From Acidiphilium sp. C61 (GTDB lineage: Bacteria > Pseudomonadota > Alphaproteobacteria > Acetobacterales > Acetobacteraceae): DNA of 64,000 nt. The translations under genes and the position numbers were made by a program. Positions 42,631-52,972 of the stretch are shown piece after piece. The notes under the pieces are model-generated. The model saw only the letters and a list, made by a program, of their open reading frames with translations. It had not been told where the DNA came from and searched no databases. The number at the start of each line of letters is the position of its first letter. The first letter of the stretch is position 1. The stretch is taken from contig NZ_CACTIA010000005.1 in assembly GCF_902712915.1 (NCBI RefSeq), positions 3,198,501-3,262,500 on the forward strand, written 5' to 3'.

Positions 42631-44271
42631 ATGAACGAGGCGTACGAACCGTTCCGCTACCGGCTGCTGATCGGCCAGTTGCTGAAGATGCCGATCGCGC
42701 AGGCAAGCCGTCGGGAGATCGTCTATCGCGGGGACACGCGGCTGACCTATTCGCAATTCGCCGCCCGCGTGCACCGGTTCGGCGGTCTTCTGGGCGAACT
42801 CGGCGCCGGCATGGGCACGCGCGTCGCCTTCATGGACTGGGACAGCCACCGCTATCTCGAGGCCTATTTCGCGGTGCCGATGGCCGGCGCTGTGCTGATG
42901 ATGGTGAATATCCGCCTCAGCCCCGAGCAGATCGCCTACACGATCGATCATTCCGGGGCGGAAATCCTGTTCGTGCACGCGGATTTCCTGCCGGTTCTGG
43001 CGGCGATCCGCGAGCAGCTGCCGAAGCTGCGCAAGGTGGTGCTGATCCGCGACGACGAGAGCGCCGTGCCGGAGGGTTTCGCCGGCGAGTATGAAACGAT
43101 GCTGGCGGCGACGGCGCCGCTCGCCGCGTTTCCGGAATTCGACGAGGACACGCTGGCGACGACCTTCTACACGACGGGCACGACCGGCCTGCCCAAGGGG
43201 GTGATGTTCACCCACCGCCAGCTCGTGCTGCACACGCTGATGGTGCTGACCGGGATCAATGTTTCTGGACTGAATGGCGGCCTCTCCCGCGAGGATGTCT
43301 ACATGCCGCTGACGCCGATGTTTCATGTCCACGCCTGGGGGTTTCCCTATGCGGCGACGATGCTCGGCATGCAGCAGGTCTATGTCGGCCGGTTCCAGCC
43401 CGACACCGTGCTGCGCCTCCTGGCGGAGGAGAAGGTCACGGTTTCGCATTGCGTGCCGACGATCATGCACATGCTTCTCAACGCGCCGGCTGGGAAAGCG
43501 GCGGATTTCAGCCGCTGGCGCGTCGTCATCGGCGGTTCGGCGCTGCCGCGCCCGCTCTGTGAGGAGGCGCTGGCGCGTGGGATCGACATCTATGCCGGAT
43601 ATGGCATGTCCGAAACCTGCCCGGTGATGACGCTGGCGCAGTTGCGCGGCGATATTCTCGACACGCTGCCGGACCGGGTCGAGGCCGAGATCGGCTATCG
43701 GATGGCGGCGGGCCTGCCGGGGCCGCTGGTCGAGGTGCGCATCGTCGACGACGAGATGAACGACGTGCCGCATGACGGCAGGTCGGTCGGCGAGGTGGTG
43801 ACGCGCACCCCTGCGCTCACCCCCGGCTATGCCGGAAACCCGGAAGCATCGGCGGCGCTGTGGCGCGGCGGCTGGCTGCATACCGGCGATATCGGCACGA
43901 TCGACACGGATGGATATCTGCGGATCGTCGACCGGGTGAAGGACGTGATCAAGACCGGCGGGGAGTGGATTTCCTCGATCGGGCTGGAGGAGATCCTGCT
44001 CACCCATCCGGCCGTCTCCGAGGCGGCGGTGGTCGGCATTCCCGACGAGCGCTGGGGCGAGCGCCCGGTGGCTTTCGTCGTGCTTCGCGCGGGCATGGAG
44101 GCCGACGAGGCGGCGCTGCGCAGTCATGTCCAGGCCCGCGCCGATGCCGGCGCGATCTCGCGATACGCGGTGCCCGACCGGGTGGTTCATGTCGAGGCCC
44201 TCGACAAGACCTCTGTCGGCAAGCTCGACAAGAAGGCGATGCGGGCCCGCGCCGTGGGTGCGGACGGGTGA
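42631..44271 (+). CDS. Fatty-acyl-CoA synthetase (AMP-binding)
   Basis: The 546-residue enzyme activates a carboxylic acid to its CoA thioester through an acyl-AMP. It has the P-loop YTTGTTGLPKGV, MFHVHAWGFPY, IYAGYGMSETCPV, GWLHTGDIGTIDTDGYL, IKTGGEWISSIGLEE and the C-terminal catalytic Lys in TSVGKLDKKAM. The family resembles medium-chain and 3-methylmercaptopropionate-type ligases; the exact acid is unknown. It is followed at 123 bp by prpD and may supply substrates to the same pathway. Confidence 0.88.
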   Translation: MNEAYEPFRYRLLIGQLLKMPIAQASRREIVYRGDTRLTYSQFAARVHRFGGLLGELGAGMGTRVAFMDWDSHRYLEAYFAVPMAGAVLMMVNIRLSPEQIAYTIDHSGAEILFVHADFLPVLAAIREQLPKLRKVVLIRDDESAVPEGFAGEYETMLAATAPLAAFPEFDEDTLATTFYTTGTTGLPKGVMFTHRQLVLHTLMVLTGINVSGLNGGLSREDVYMPLTPMFHVHAWGFPYAATMLGMQQVYVGRFQPDTVLRLLAEEKVTVSHCVPTIMHMLLNAPAGKAADFSRWRVVIGGSALPRPLCEEALARGIDIYAGYGMSETCPVMTLAQLRGDILDTLPDRVEAEIGYRMAAGLPGPLVEVRIVDDEMNDVPHDGRSVGEVVTRTPALTPGYAGNPEASAALWRGGWLHTGDIGTIDTDGYLRIVDRVKDVIKTGGEWISSIGLEEILLTHPAVSEAAVVGIPDERWGERPVAFVVLRAGMEADEAALRSHVQARADAGAISRYAVPDRVVHVEALDKTSVGKLDKKAMRARAVGADG

Positions 44272-44280
44272 ATTCACAAA

Positions 44281-44324
44281 ATTTGCAATACCGTCGCGGT
44301 GCTTTGATCCAACTTGCTGCAATT
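44281..44324 (+). promoter_or_regulatory. Candidate operator/promoter region upstream of prpD
   Basis: The gap before prpD contains ATTTGCAATA (44281-44290) and TTGCTGCAATT (44314-44324), two TTGCAA-like sites about 33 bp apart. TTTGC-type sites are known targets of short-chain acyl-CoA regulators of prp genes in other bacteria. The assignment here is only suggestive. Confidence 0.25.
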
Positions 44325-44394
44325 CGCTTGTCATCTGCGAAGTGCCGGGTCTATTGCGACTAGTCATCATCCTGCAACCACGAGCGGAACCGCC

Positions 44395-45894
44395 ATGAAA
44401 CTTCACGAAGTCCGTGTTCACCCCTCGAAATCGCTGCTCAAGCGCGATAATCAGCTGGCCTGGAAGATCGCCGGCGTGGCGGCGGACAAGGTGACCGTCG
44501 ACAAGGACGTGACGGCGATGATCATCAACCGGATCATCGACAACGCGGCGGTGGCGGTGGCTTCGGTCAATCGCGGGCCGGTGGTTTCGGCGCGGGCCAT
44601 GGCGCTCGGCCATGCGAAACGCGGCGGGGCGACGGTGTTCGGCCTGCCGGCGCGCAAGACGGTGAGCCCGGAATGGGCGGCCTGGGCAAACGGCACGGCG
44701 GTGCGCGAGCTCGATTATCACGACACCTTCCTCGCCGCCGACTATTCGCACCCGGGCGACAATATTCCGCCGATCCTCGCGGTCGGCCAGGTGATGGAGC
44801 GCTCCGGGCGCGACCTGATCCGCGGCATCGCGACCGGGTACGAGATCCAGATCAACCTCGTGCGGGCGATCTGCCTGCACGAATGGAAGAAGGATCACAT
44901 CGCGCATCTCGCCCCGGCGCAAGCGGCAGGCATCGGCGCGCTGCTCGGGCTGAAGCAGGAGACGATCTTCCAGGCGGTGCAGCAGGCGGTGCATGTCAGC
45001 TTCACCACGCGGCAGAGCCGCAAGGGCGAGATCAGCTCGTGGAAGGCCTTCGCACCCGCCCATGCCGGCAAGCTCGCGATCGAGGCGGTCGACCGCGCGA
45101 TGCGTGGCGAGGGCGCGCCGAGCCCGATCTATGAGGGCGAGGACAGCGTGATCGCCTGGATGCTGGGCGGCAAGGACGCAGTCTATCATGTGCCGCTGCC
45201 GGGCAAGGGCGAGGCCAAGCGCGCGATCATGGACAGCTACACCAAGGAGCATTCGGCCGAGTATCAGAGCCAGGCGCTGATCGACCTCGCTTTCCGGATG
45301 CGCGAGCAGATCGAGAATTTCGATGCGATCGAAAAGATCACGATCCACACCTCGCACCATACCCATTACGTGATCGGAACCGGGGCGAACGACCCGCAGA
45401 AGATGGACCCGAAGGCGAGCCGCGAAACGCTCGACCACTCCATCATGTATATCTTTGCGGTCGCGCTCCAGGATGGCACCTGGCACCATGTCGACAGCTA
45501 CGCGCCGAAGCGGGCGCGGCGGGCGGATACGGTGGCGCTGTGGCACAAGATCGAAACCGCCGAGGACCCGGAATGGACGCGCCGCTACCACGCCACCGAT
45601 CCGGCCGAGAAGGCCTTCGGCGGCCGCGTCGAGATCCGGTTCAAGGATGGTAGCACGCTGGTCGACGAACTGGCGGTGGCCAACGCGCATTCGCTCGGCG
45701 CCCGCCCCTTCGAGCGCGCGGACTATATCCGCAAGTTCGAGACGCTGACCGACGGCATCATCTCGCCGCGCGAAGCCGCCCGCTTCCTTGAAGCGGTGCA
45801 GGACCTGGCGCGGCTGCCGGCGGGCGAGCTCGACCGGCTGAATGTCGCCTTGCCCGCGGGCGCGCTGCTCGAAGGCAAGCCGGGCATCTTCTGA
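44395..45894 (+). CDS. prpD: 2-methylcitrate dehydratase (MmgE/PrpD family)
   Basis: The 499-residue iron-sulfur-free dehydratase converts 2-methylcitrate to cis-2-methylaconitate in propionyl-CoA disposal. It has family features [25 protein letters not shown], the internal [38 protein letters not shown], and a C-terminal [17 protein letters not shown]. The length agrees with PrpD. It is the first gene of a prpD-prpC-prpB set, 19 bp before prpC. No acnB/prpF is present nearby. Confidence 0.95.
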   Translation: MKLHEVRVHPSKSLLKRDNQLAWKIAGVAADKVTVDKDVTAMIINRIIDNAAVAVASVNRGPVVSARAMALGHAKRGGATVFGLPARKTVSPEWAAWANGTAVRELDYHDTFLAADYSHPGDNIPPILAVGQVMERSGRDLIRGIATGYEIQINLVRAICLHEWKKDHIAHLAPAQAAGIGALLGLKQETIFQAVQQAVHVSFTTRQSRKGEISSWKAFAPAHAGKLAIEAVDRAMRGEGAPSPIYEGEDSVIAWMLGGKDAVYHVPLPGKGEAKRAIMDSYTKEHSAEYQSQALIDLAFRMREQIENFDAIEKITIHTSHHTHYVIGTGANDPQKMDPKASRETLDHSIMYIFAVALQDGTWHHVDSYAPKRARRADTVALWHKIETAEDPEWTRRYHATDPAEKAFGGRVEIRFKDGSTLVDELAVANAHSLGARPFERADYIRKFETLTDGIISPREAARFLEAVQDLARLPAGELDRLNVALPAGALLEGKPGIF

Positions 45895-45913
45895 GACGCA
45901 AGGAACAGACAGC

Positions 45914-47065
45914 ATGAGCGAGACCACGACGGCGCCGAAGCCGAAGAAGTCGGTCGCCCTTTCGGGGGTTGCCGCGGGTAATACCGCGCTGTGCAGCGTC
46001 GGCCGCAGCGGCAACGACCTGCATTACCGCGGCTATGACATTCTCGACATTGCCGAGACGTGCAGCTTCGAGGAGATCGCGCATCTGCTCATCCATGGCA
46101 CGCTGCCCACCTCGGCGGAGCTTTCGGCCTATCTCGCGAAACTGCAGGCGCTGCGCGGGCTGCCGGATGCGGTGCGCAAGGTGATGGAGGCGCTGCCGGC
46201 GGCGGCGCACCCGATGGACGTCATGCGCAGCGGCGTCTCCGCCCTGGGCTGCGTGCTGCCGGAGGCGCACGACCACAACCCGGCCGGTGCGCGCGACGTG
46301 GCGGACCGGCTGATCGCCTCACTCGGCTCGATGCTGCTCTACTGGTATCATTTCAGCACCAATGGCCGTCGCATCGAGGTCGAGACCGACGATGGGTCGA
46401 TCGGCGCGCATTTCCTGCACCTGCTGCACGGCCGGCGGCCGGTCGATGCCTGGGTGCGGGCGATGCATACCTCGCTCATCCTGTATGCTGAACATGAATT
46501 CAACGCCTCGACCTTCGCCGCGCGCGTCGTCGCCGGCACCGGGTCTGACATCCATTCGGCGATCACTGCCGGCATCGGTGCGCTGCGCGGGCCGAAGCAT
46601 GGCGGCGCCAACGAGTTCGCCTTCGAGGTGCAGAAGCGCTACGCCGACCCTGACGAGGCGGAGGCGGATATCCGCCGGCGCATCGAGGCGCGCGAGGTCA
46701 TCATCGGCTTTGGCCATCCGGTCTATACCATCGCCGATCCGCGCAACGTGGTGATCAAGCGCGTCGCCCAGTCGCTCTCGGAGCAGGCGGGATCGATGAA
46801 GATGTTCAACATCGCCGCGCGGATCGAGAGCGTTATGCACGACGCGAAGCGGATGTTCCCAAATCTCGACTGGTTCTCGGCCGTGTCGTACCACATGATG
46901 GGTGTGCCGACCGCGATGTTCACGCCGCTCTTCGTGATCGCGCGGACCGCCGGCTGGAGCGCGCACGTGATGGAACAGCGCGCCGACAACAAGATCATTC
47001 GTCCCTCGGCCAATTACGTAGGGCCGGAGGATCGCAAGTTCGTGCCGCTCGAAAAGCGCGGCTGA
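45914..47065 (+). CDS. prpC: 2-methylcitrate synthase (citrate synthase family)
   Basis: The 383-residue enzyme condenses propionyl-CoA with oxaloacetate. The N-terminal [20 protein letters not shown] and [13 protein letters not shown] are typical of PrpC rather than housekeeping citrate synthase. The catalytic His residues lie in GPKHGGANE and [17 protein letters not shown], and an Asp is present in the later [14 protein letters not shown] block. The ATG at 45914 follows an AAGGA site. Citrate synthase activity as a second function is possible. Confidence 0.94.
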   Translation: MSETTTAPKPKKSVALSGVAAGNTALCSVGRSGNDLHYRGYDILDIAETCSFEEIAHLLIHGTLPTSAELSAYLAKLQALRGLPDAVRKVMEALPAAAHPMDVMRSGVSALGCVLPEAHDHNPAGARDVADRLIASLGSMLLYWYHFSTNGRRIEVETDDGSIGAHFLHLLHGRRPVDAWVRAMHTSLILYAEHEFNASTFAARVVAGTGSDIHSAITAGIGALRGPKHGGANEFAFEVQKRYADPDEAEADIRRRIEAREVIIGFGHPVYTIADPRNVVIKRVAQSLSEQAGSMKMFNIAARIESVMHDAKRMFPNLDWFSAVSYHMMGVPTAMFTPLFVIARTAGWSAHVMEQRADNKIIRPSANYVGPEDRKFVPLEKRG

Positions 47066-47075
47066 GGAGGGTTCG

Positions 47076-47990
47076 ATGAGCTATCTGCAAGCATCCGGCC
47101 TGCCGGAGCGCGCCGCCGGGCTGCGCTTCCGCGAACTCGTCGAGCGCGGGCCGATCGTGCATATTCCGGGCGCGCATAACGGGCTTGCCGGGCGCCAGGC
47201 GATGCGGGCCGGGTTCGAGGCGTGTTATCTCTCCGGGGCGGCGATGACCGCCTCGATGGGGCTGCCGGATCTCGGCATCATCACCGTCGACGAAGTGTGT
47301 TTCTTCGTCCGCCAGGTGGCGCGGGCCTCCGGCCTTCCGGTGGTCGTCGATGGCGACACCGGCTATGGCGAGGCGCTCAACGTGATGCACATGGTGCGCA
47401 GCTTCGAGGATGCCGGTGCGGGCGCCGTGCATATCGAGGACCAGCTGCTGCCGAAGAAATGCGGCCATCTGAACGACAAGAAGCTCGCCGATGCGCGCGA
47501 CATGGCGGCGAAGGTGGCGGCGGCCGCCCATGCGCGCCGGAATCTCTACATCATCGCGCGCACCGATGCCGCGGCGAGCGAGGGGATGGACGGCGCGGTG
47601 GCCCGGGCGAAGATGTATGTCGAGGCCGGGGCGGATGCGATTTTCCCCGAAGCGCTCTACAGCGCCGATATGTTCCGCGAATTCGCCCGCCGGATGCCCG
47701 GCGTGCCGCTGCTCGCCAACATGACCGAGTTCGGCCGCACGCCGTTCTTCACCGCCGCCGAGTTCGAGGAAATGGGCTACCGGATGGTGATCTGGCCGGT
47801 CACCTCGCTGCGGGTTTCGGCGAAGGCGGTGGAAACTCTCTACACCGCGATCAGGCGCGATGGCGGTGCGCAGAACTGCGTCGAGGCGATGCTGACGCGC
47901 GCCGAATTGTACGAGACCATCGACTATGCCGGGTTCGAGGCGCTGGATGCGACGATCGTCAAGACCGTCGTGCCCGAGCCGATCGGCTGA
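47076..47990 (+). CDS. prpB: 2-methylisocitrate lyase
   Basis: The 304-residue PEP mutase/isocitrate lyase superfamily enzyme splits 2-methylisocitrate to pyruvate and succinate. It carries VDGDTGYGEALNV, the DQLLPKKCGHLNDKK catalytic loop with Cys, IIARTDAAASEGMDGA, and ADAIFPEALYS. The length matches PrpB. A strong GAGGAGG-like site precedes it, 10 bp after prpC. This completes the central methylcitrate cycle enzymes in one transcript. Confidence 0.95.
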   Translation: MSYLQASGLPERAAGLRFRELVERGPIVHIPGAHNGLAGRQAMRAGFEACYLSGAAMTASMGLPDLGIITVDEVCFFVRQVARASGLPVVVDGDTGYGEALNVMHMVRSFEDAGAGAVHIEDQLLPKKCGHLNDKKLADARDMAAKVAAAAHARRNLYIIARTDAAASEGMDGAVARAKMYVEAGADAIFPEALYSADMFREFARRMPGVPLLANMTEFGRTPFFTAAEFEEMGYRMVIWPVTSLRVSAKAVETLYTAIRRDGGAQNCVEAMLTRAELYETIDYAGFEALDATIVKTVVPEPIG

Positions 47991-48017
47991 CGGAGACGCC
48001 GCTTTCGGGAGGAACCA

Positions 48018-49193
48018 ATGAACGCCACGACGCCATCCGACGCAACGCCGCAATTCGCGCTCGATGAGGCGCAGCGCGCGATTGCCGAGATGGCGCGCGG
48101 CTTCGCCGATGAGCGGCTCGCACCGCACGCGGTTGCCTGGGACGAGGCGAAGCATTTTCCTGTCGACGTGATCCGCGAGGGTGCCGCCCTCGGCATGGGC
48201 GGGATCTATGTGCGCGAGGAGAGCGGCGGCTCGGGGCTGACCCGGCTCGACGCGGCGTTGATCTTCGAGGCACTGGCGACCGGCTGCCCCGCGGTTTCGG
48301 CCTATATGTCGATCCACAACATGGTGGCCTGGATGGTCGACCGGTTCGGTGACGACGCGCAGCGCCGGAACCTGCTGCCGGCGCTGGTGAGCATGGAGCA
48401 TCTCGCCAGCTACTGTCTGACCGAGCCGGGCGCGGGATCGGATGCGGCGGCGCTGAAGACGAAGGCGGTGCGCGATGGCGATGATTACGTGCTCGACGGC
48501 GTCAAGCAGTTCATCTCGGGTGCGGGGGCAACCGACCTTTACCTGGTGATGGCGCGCAGCGGCGGCGCCGGGCCGCGCGGGATTTCCTCCTTCTTGGTGC
48601 CGAAGGATGCCAAGGGTCTGGGCTTCGGCGCCAACGAACGGAAAATGGGCTGGAACGCGCAGCCGACCCGCCAGGTGATTTTCGAATCCTGCCGTATTCC
48701 GGCGCGCTTCCGGCTCGGCGCGGAAGGCGAGGGGTTCCGCATCGCGATGAGCGGGCTCGATGGCGGGCGGGTGAATATTGGCGCCTGTTCGCTCGGCGGC
48801 GCGCAGGCGGCGCTGGAGAAGGCGCAGCGATACATGGGCGAGCGCGAGGCATTTGGCCGGCGGCTGGAAGATTTCCAGGCGTTGCAGTTCCGGCTTGCGG
48901 ATATGGCGACCGAGCTGGAGGCGGCGCGGATCTTCCTGTGGTCGGCTGCAGCTTCACTCGACCGCGGCGAGGCGGACGCGACGCGGCGCTGTGCGATGGC
49001 GAAGCGGATCGCCACCGATACCGGTTTCAACGTTGCCAACAACGCGCTGCAACTGTTCGGCGGCTACGGGTATCTCGCCGAATACGGCATCGAGAAGATC
49101 GTGCGCGATCTGCGGGTGCATCAGATTCTGGAAGGGACGAACGAAATCATGAGACTGATCGTTGCGCGCGGCCTGGTCGGGCGGAACGCATGA
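48018..49193 (+). CDS. Acyl-CoA dehydrogenase, probably isobutyryl/short branched-chain
   Basis: The 391-residue FAD enzyme has the acyl-CoA dehydrogenase signatures: YCLTEPGAGSDAAAL, VKQFISGAGATDLYLVMAR, the MAKRIATDTGFNVANNALQLFGGYGY C-terminal block, and EKIVRDLRVHQILEGTNEIMR with the likely catalytic Glu. Its position directly before 3-hydroxyisobutyryl-CoA hydrolase and 3-hydroxyisobutyrate dehydrogenase points to isobutyryl-CoA dehydrogenase of valine breakdown. The stop overlaps the next start. Confidence 0.9.
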   Translation: MNATTPSDATPQFALDEAQRAIAEMARGFADERLAPHAVAWDEAKHFPVDVIREGAALGMGGIYVREESGGSGLTRLDAALIFEALATGCPAVSAYMSIHNMVAWMVDRFGDDAQRRNLLPALVSMEHLASYCLTEPGAGSDAAALKTKAVRDGDDYVLDGVKQFISGAGATDLYLVMARSGGAGPRGISSFLVPKDAKGLGFGANERKMGWNAQPTRQVIFESCRIPARFRLGAEGEGFRIAMSGLDGGRVNIGACSLGGAQAALEKAQRYMGEREAFGRRLEDFQALQFRLADMATELEAARIFLWSAAASLDRGEADATRRCAMAKRIATDTGFNVANNALQLFGGYGYLAEYGIEKIVRDLRVHQILEGTNEIMRLIVARGLVGRNA

Positions 49194-50263
49194 GCGGGGA
49201 GATCACCGCGGATGTCGACATCCGGATCGAGGGGCGGGTCGGCCGGATCAGCCTGAACCGGCCGCGGGCGCTGAACGCGCTGACGCACGACATGGAAGTG
49301 GCGATCGACGCGGCACTGCTGCGCTGGGCGGATGATCCTTCCGTCGCCTTCGTGATGGTGGACGGGCGCGGCGAGCGCGGGCTCTGCGCGGGCGGCGATA
49401 TCCGCGCGCTGTACGATGCGGCGAAGAGCGGCGGCGAACGCCTCGCCTTTCCGTTCTTTGGCGACGAATACAGGATGAACGCGCATATCGCGAATTATCC
49501 GAAACCCTTCGTGGCACTGATGGACGGGATCGTGATGGGCGGCGGCGTCGGCATTTCGGCGCACGGGTCGCACCGCATCGTCACCGAGCGGACGATGCTG
49601 GCGATGCCGGAGGTCGGCATCGGCTTCGTGCCGGATGTCGGCGGCACCTTCCTGCTCGGGCGGATGCCGGGCGAGACCGGCATTCACGCGGCACTGACCG
49701 CGCACCGGATGACCGGCGCCGATGCGGTCTCGTGCGGCATCGCCGATCATTATGTGGAAAGCCGGCATCTGCCGGCGCTGACAGCGGCTCTCGCGGCGCT
49801 GGTCGATGGCGCCGATGTCGATGACTGCATCGCTGCCTTCGCGACGGCTGCGCCGGCCTCGCCGCTGCTCGCAGCGCGCACCTGGATCGACGATTGCTAC
49901 AAGGCGCCGACAGCGGAGGCAATTCTCGCGGCGCTGGAGGCGCATGCCGAACCGGCGGCGCGCGAGGCAGCCGCAACGATCAGGCGGATGTCGCCGACCT
50001 CGGTGAAGCTCAGCCTGCGCCTCGTGCGTGCGGCGCGGGGCGATGCGAAGGTGGAAACCGCGATCGACCGCGAATTCCGCGTCGCGGTGCGCTGTGTCGC
50101 CGCGCATGATTTCGTCGAGGGCGTGCGGGCGCAGCTCGTCGACAAGGACCGCAATCCACGCTGGCAGCCGGCGACGCTCGAAGCGGTGGACGATGACGCG
50201 CTCGATGCATATTTCGCGCCGCTCGGCGCCGACGAGCTGGGGCTCGACGCACTAACAACCTGA
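49190..50263 (+). CDS. 3-hydroxyisobutyryl-CoA hydrolase / enoyl-CoA hydratase family
   Basis: The 357-residue crotonase-fold protein is longer than plain enoyl-CoA hydratases (about 260), which fits 3-hydroxyisobutyryl-CoA hydrolase. It has ISLNRPRALNALTHDM, the oxyanion-hole GERGLCAGGDIRALYDAA and GIVMGGGVGIS, and MPEVGIGFVPDVGG with the Glu and Asp used by the hydrolases. It splits 3-hydroxyisobutyryl-CoA to 3-hydroxyisobutyrate, the substrate of the next gene. A hydratase role cannot be excluded. Confidence 0.9.
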   Translation: MSGEITADVDIRIEGRVGRISLNRPRALNALTHDMEVAIDAALLRWADDPSVAFVMVDGRGERGLCAGGDIRALYDAAKSGGERLAFPFFGDEYRMNAHIANYPKPFVALMDGIVMGGGVGISAHGSHRIVTERTMLAMPEVGIGFVPDVGGTFLLGRMPGETGIHAALTAHRMTGADAVSCGIADHYVESRHLPALTAALAALVDGADVDDCIAAFATAAPASPLLAARTWIDDCYKAPTAEAILAALEAHAEPAAREAAATIRRMSPTSVKLSLRLVRAARGDAKVETAIDREFRVAVRCVAAHDFVEGVRAQLVDKDRNPRWQPATLEAVDDDALDAYFAPLGADELGLDALTT

Positions 50264-50276
50264 CAGGAGGACACGC

Positions 50277-51176
50277 ATGGCACGGATCGGATTCATCGGC
50301 CTGGGCAACATGGGCGGCCCGATGGCCGCCAATCTGGTCCGCGCGGGCCATGCTGTGCTCGGCTTCGACACCGTGCCTGCTGCGCGCGAGGCGGCGGCGG
50401 CGGCAGGTGTGACGATCGTCGAGCTTGCCGCCGATGCGGCGCGCGACGCCGATGCGGTGATCACCATGCTGCCTTCCGGCCCGATCGTACGCGCGGTCTA
50501 TGAGGCGGCGGACGGCATTCTGCCGGCAGCGCGGGCCGGCACGCTGTTCATCGACTGCTCGACGATCGATGTCGATTCTGCCCGTGCCGCGCACGCGGTG
50601 GCGGCGGGGCGGGGCATGCTGTCGCTCGATGCGCCGGTCTCCGGCGGGGTGGGCGGGGCCAGCGCGGGGACGCTGACTTTCATGGCCGGCGGCAGCGCCG
50701 AGGCGTTCGAGCGCGGCGAGCCGCTGCTGGCGGCGATGGGCCGGCGCATCGTGCATTGCGGCGGGGCCGGGGCCGGGCAGGCGGCGAAAATCTGCAACAA
50801 CATGATCCTCGGCATCTCAATGATCGCGGTGAGCGAGGCTTTTGCCCTGGCCGACCGGCTTGGGCTCGACCGGCAGAAACTGTTCGACGTGGCTTCCACT
50901 GCCTCGGGCCAGTGCTGGTCGCTGACCTCCTATTGCCCGGTGCCGGGGCCGGTGCCGGCGAGCCCGGCGAACCACGAATACCGGCCGGGCTTCGCCGCAG
51001 CACTGATGCTGAAGGATCTTGGCCTCGCGATGGAGGCGTCGGCGGCGACCGGGACCGAGACCGCGCTCGGCCGCCATGCGCGCGACATCTACGCCGCCTT
51101 CGCCGAAGCCGGGCATGGCGGCGAGGATTTTTCCGCGATCTTCCGGGCGATCTCGGCGGCGTCGAAACCCGCCTGA
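50277..51176 (+). CDS. mmsB: 3-hydroxyisobutyrate dehydrogenase
   Basis: The 299-residue NAD-dependent enzyme oxidises 3-hydroxyisobutyrate to methylmalonate semialdehyde. Signatures are the Rossmann IGFIGLGNMGGPMAANLVRAGH, FIDCSTIDVDSAR, DAPVSGGVGGASAGTLTFM and GAGQAAKICNNMILG, with the catalytic Lys. It begins after an AGGAGG site 13 bp from the previous gene. The next enzyme in the path, methylmalonate semialdehyde dehydrogenase (mmsA), is not in the window. Confidence 0.94.
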   Translation: MARIGFIGLGNMGGPMAANLVRAGHAVLGFDTVPAAREAAAAAGVTIVELAADAARDADAVITMLPSGPIVRAVYEAADGILPAARAGTLFIDCSTIDVDSARAAHAVAAGRGMLSLDAPVSGGVGGASAGTLTFMAGGSAEAFERGEPLLAAMGRRIVHCGGAGAGQAAKICNNMILGISMIAVSEAFALADRLGLDRQKLFDVASTASGQCWSLTSYCPVPGPVPASPANHEYRPGFAAALMLKDLGLAMEASAATGTETALGRHARDIYAAFAEAGHGGEDFSAIFRAISAASKPA

Positions 51177-51215
51177 GCGGTGCCGAGGCGCGGAACCAGA
51201 ACAAAGGAAACGTCC

Positions 51216-52937
51216 ATGACCGACTTCATCGCCGCGCGGCAGTTCCTTCTCGACCACCGGACCGATCTTGCCGTCGCCTCCGCCGGATTCCGCTGGCCGG
51301 AGGCGCGGGATTTCAACTGGGCGCTCGACTGGTTCGACGCGCATCTCGCCCGCGATGCTGGCAGCGCGCAGCGCCCGGCGCTGTGGATCGCCGATCCGGC
51401 AGGCGGGGAGGACGTGCGGCTGAGCTTCGCCGAATTGTCCGCCCGCTCGAACCGGACGGCGAATTTCCTCCGCGCCCAGGGCGTGCGGCGGGGCGACCGG
51501 CTGATCCTGCTGCTCGGCAATGTCGTGCCGCTCTGGGATGTGATGCTGGCGGCGATCAAGCTCGGCGCGGTGGTGATTCCGGCAACGACCCTGCTGACGC
51601 CTGAGGAGTTGCAGGACCGGGTGGAACGCGGAGCGGCGCGTTTCGTGGTGACGACGGCGGACCAGGCGGCGAAGTTCGACGCGGTGGCAGGCTCGTTCCA
51701 GCGGATCGCGATCGGCGGCGCGCCCGATGGGTGGACGCCCTACGCGCCGGGGGGCGAGAGCGCCGATTTCGTGCCGGACGGGCCGACGCGGGCGGATGAT
51801 CCTCTGCTGCTCTATTTCACCTCGGGTACCACGGCGAAGCCGAAACTCGTTCTGCATTCGCACTATTCCTATCCGGTCGGCAGCCTCTCGACGATGTACT
51901 GGATCGGGTTGCAGCCGGGGGATGTGCATCTGAACATTTCATCGCCGGGCTGGGCGAAGCACGCCTGGAGCAGTTTCTTCGCGCCGTGGAACGCGGGGGC
52001 GACGGTGTTCATCGTCAACCAGCCGCGCTTCGAGGCGAAGGCGCTGCTCGATACGCTGGTCCGCTGCAAGGTGACGACGCTCTGCGCGCCGCCGACGGTC
52101 TGGCGGCTGCTGATCCAGAACGATCTCGCACAATGGAAGGTAGCACTGCGCGAGTTGGCCTGCGCCGGCGAGCCGCTGAACGCCGAGATCATCGACCGGG
52201 TGCGGGCGATGTGGGGGCTGACGATCCGCGATGGCTACGGCCAGACCGAGACGACCGCGCAGATCGGCAATTCGCCGGGCCAGGCGGTGAAGCCGGGGTC
52301 GATGGGGAGGCCGCTGCCGGGCTATCGCATCGCCATTCTCGACCAGGCGAACGATTCGGTGACCGAGGGCGAGGTGGCGCTGCCGCTCGGCGCGGCGCGG
52401 CCGGCCGGGCTAATGCGCGGCTATGTCGATGCCGCAACCGGCGCGCTGCGCGGCACCGACGGCGCCTATTACCGGACCGGCGATGTCGCTCAGATCGACG
52501 CCGATGGCTATCTCACCTTTGTCGGGCGCGCGGATGACGTGTTCAAGTCGTCCGATTACCGGATCAGCCCGTTCGAGCTTGAGAGCGTGCTGATCGAGCA
52601 CGCCAGCGTCGCCGAGGCGGCGGTGGTGCCGAAGCCGGACGAGATCCGCCTCTCGGTGCCGGTCGCCTATGTCGCGCTGGTGCCCGGCGCGGTGGCGGAC
52701 CGGGCGACCGCGCTGTCGATCTTCCGGCATGCGCGAGCGCGGCTGGCGCCGTTCAAGCGCATCCGCGAGATCGTGTTCGTCACCGATCTGCCTAAAACGA
52801 TTTCGGGGAAGATCCGGCGCGTGCAGCTGCGGCGCGGCGAGGCGGGCGGCGAGGCTGGGCTGGCGGGCGAGGTGGTGCGCTTCGCCGAGAGCGCATTTCC
52901 AGAGTTGGCCTCGGGCGAGGGCGGCGCCCAGGCATGA
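51216..52937 (+). CDS. Acyl-CoA synthetase (AMP-binding, acetyl/medium-chain type)
   Basis: The 573-residue ligase has the acyl-adenylate motifs LYFTSGTTAKPKLVLHSH, ISSPGWAKHAWSSFFAPWNAG, IRDGYGQTETT, YYRTGDVAQIDADGYL, VFKSSDYRISPFELESVL and the C-terminal LPKTISGKIRR with the catalytic Lys. This pattern is close to the medium-chain acyl-CoA synthetase group and acetyl-CoA-synthetase-like proteins rather than fatty-acid ligases. It may activate isobutyrate or propionate, which would fit its neighbours. Confidence 0.88.
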   Translation: MTDFIAARQFLLDHRTDLAVASAGFRWPEARDFNWALDWFDAHLARDAGSAQRPALWIADPAGGEDVRLSFAELSARSNRTANFLRAQGVRRGDRLILLLGNVVPLWDVMLAAIKLGAVVIPATTLLTPEELQDRVERGAARFVVTTADQAAKFDAVAGSFQRIAIGGAPDGWTPYAPGGESADFVPDGPTRADDPLLLYFTSGTTAKPKLVLHSHYSYPVGSLSTMYWIGLQPGDVHLNISSPGWAKHAWSSFFAPWNAGATVFIVNQPRFEAKALLDTLVRCKVTTLCAPPTVWRLLIQNDLAQWKVALRELACAGEPLNAEIIDRVRAMWGLTIRDGYGQTETTAQIGNSPGQAVKPGSMGRPLPGYRIAILDQANDSVTEGEVALPLGAARPAGLMRGYVDAATGALRGTDGAYYRTGDVAQIDADGYLTFVGRADDVFKSSDYRISPFELESVLIEHASVAEAAVVPKPDEIRLSVPVAYVALVPGAVADRATALSIFRHARARLAPFKRIREIVFVTDLPKTISGKIRRVQLRRGEAGGEAGLAGEVVRFAESAFPELASGEGGAQA

Positions 52938-52972
52938 TGGCACGCCGGGCAATCTGACGGGGTGGAGTAAAA

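Noticed and set aside
42514..46014. Minus-strand open frame that would extend the SDR to over 1400 residues
   Set aside because: The added part is antisense to the acyl-CoA synthetase and prpD and has no homology; the SDR start at 42513 gives a normal length.
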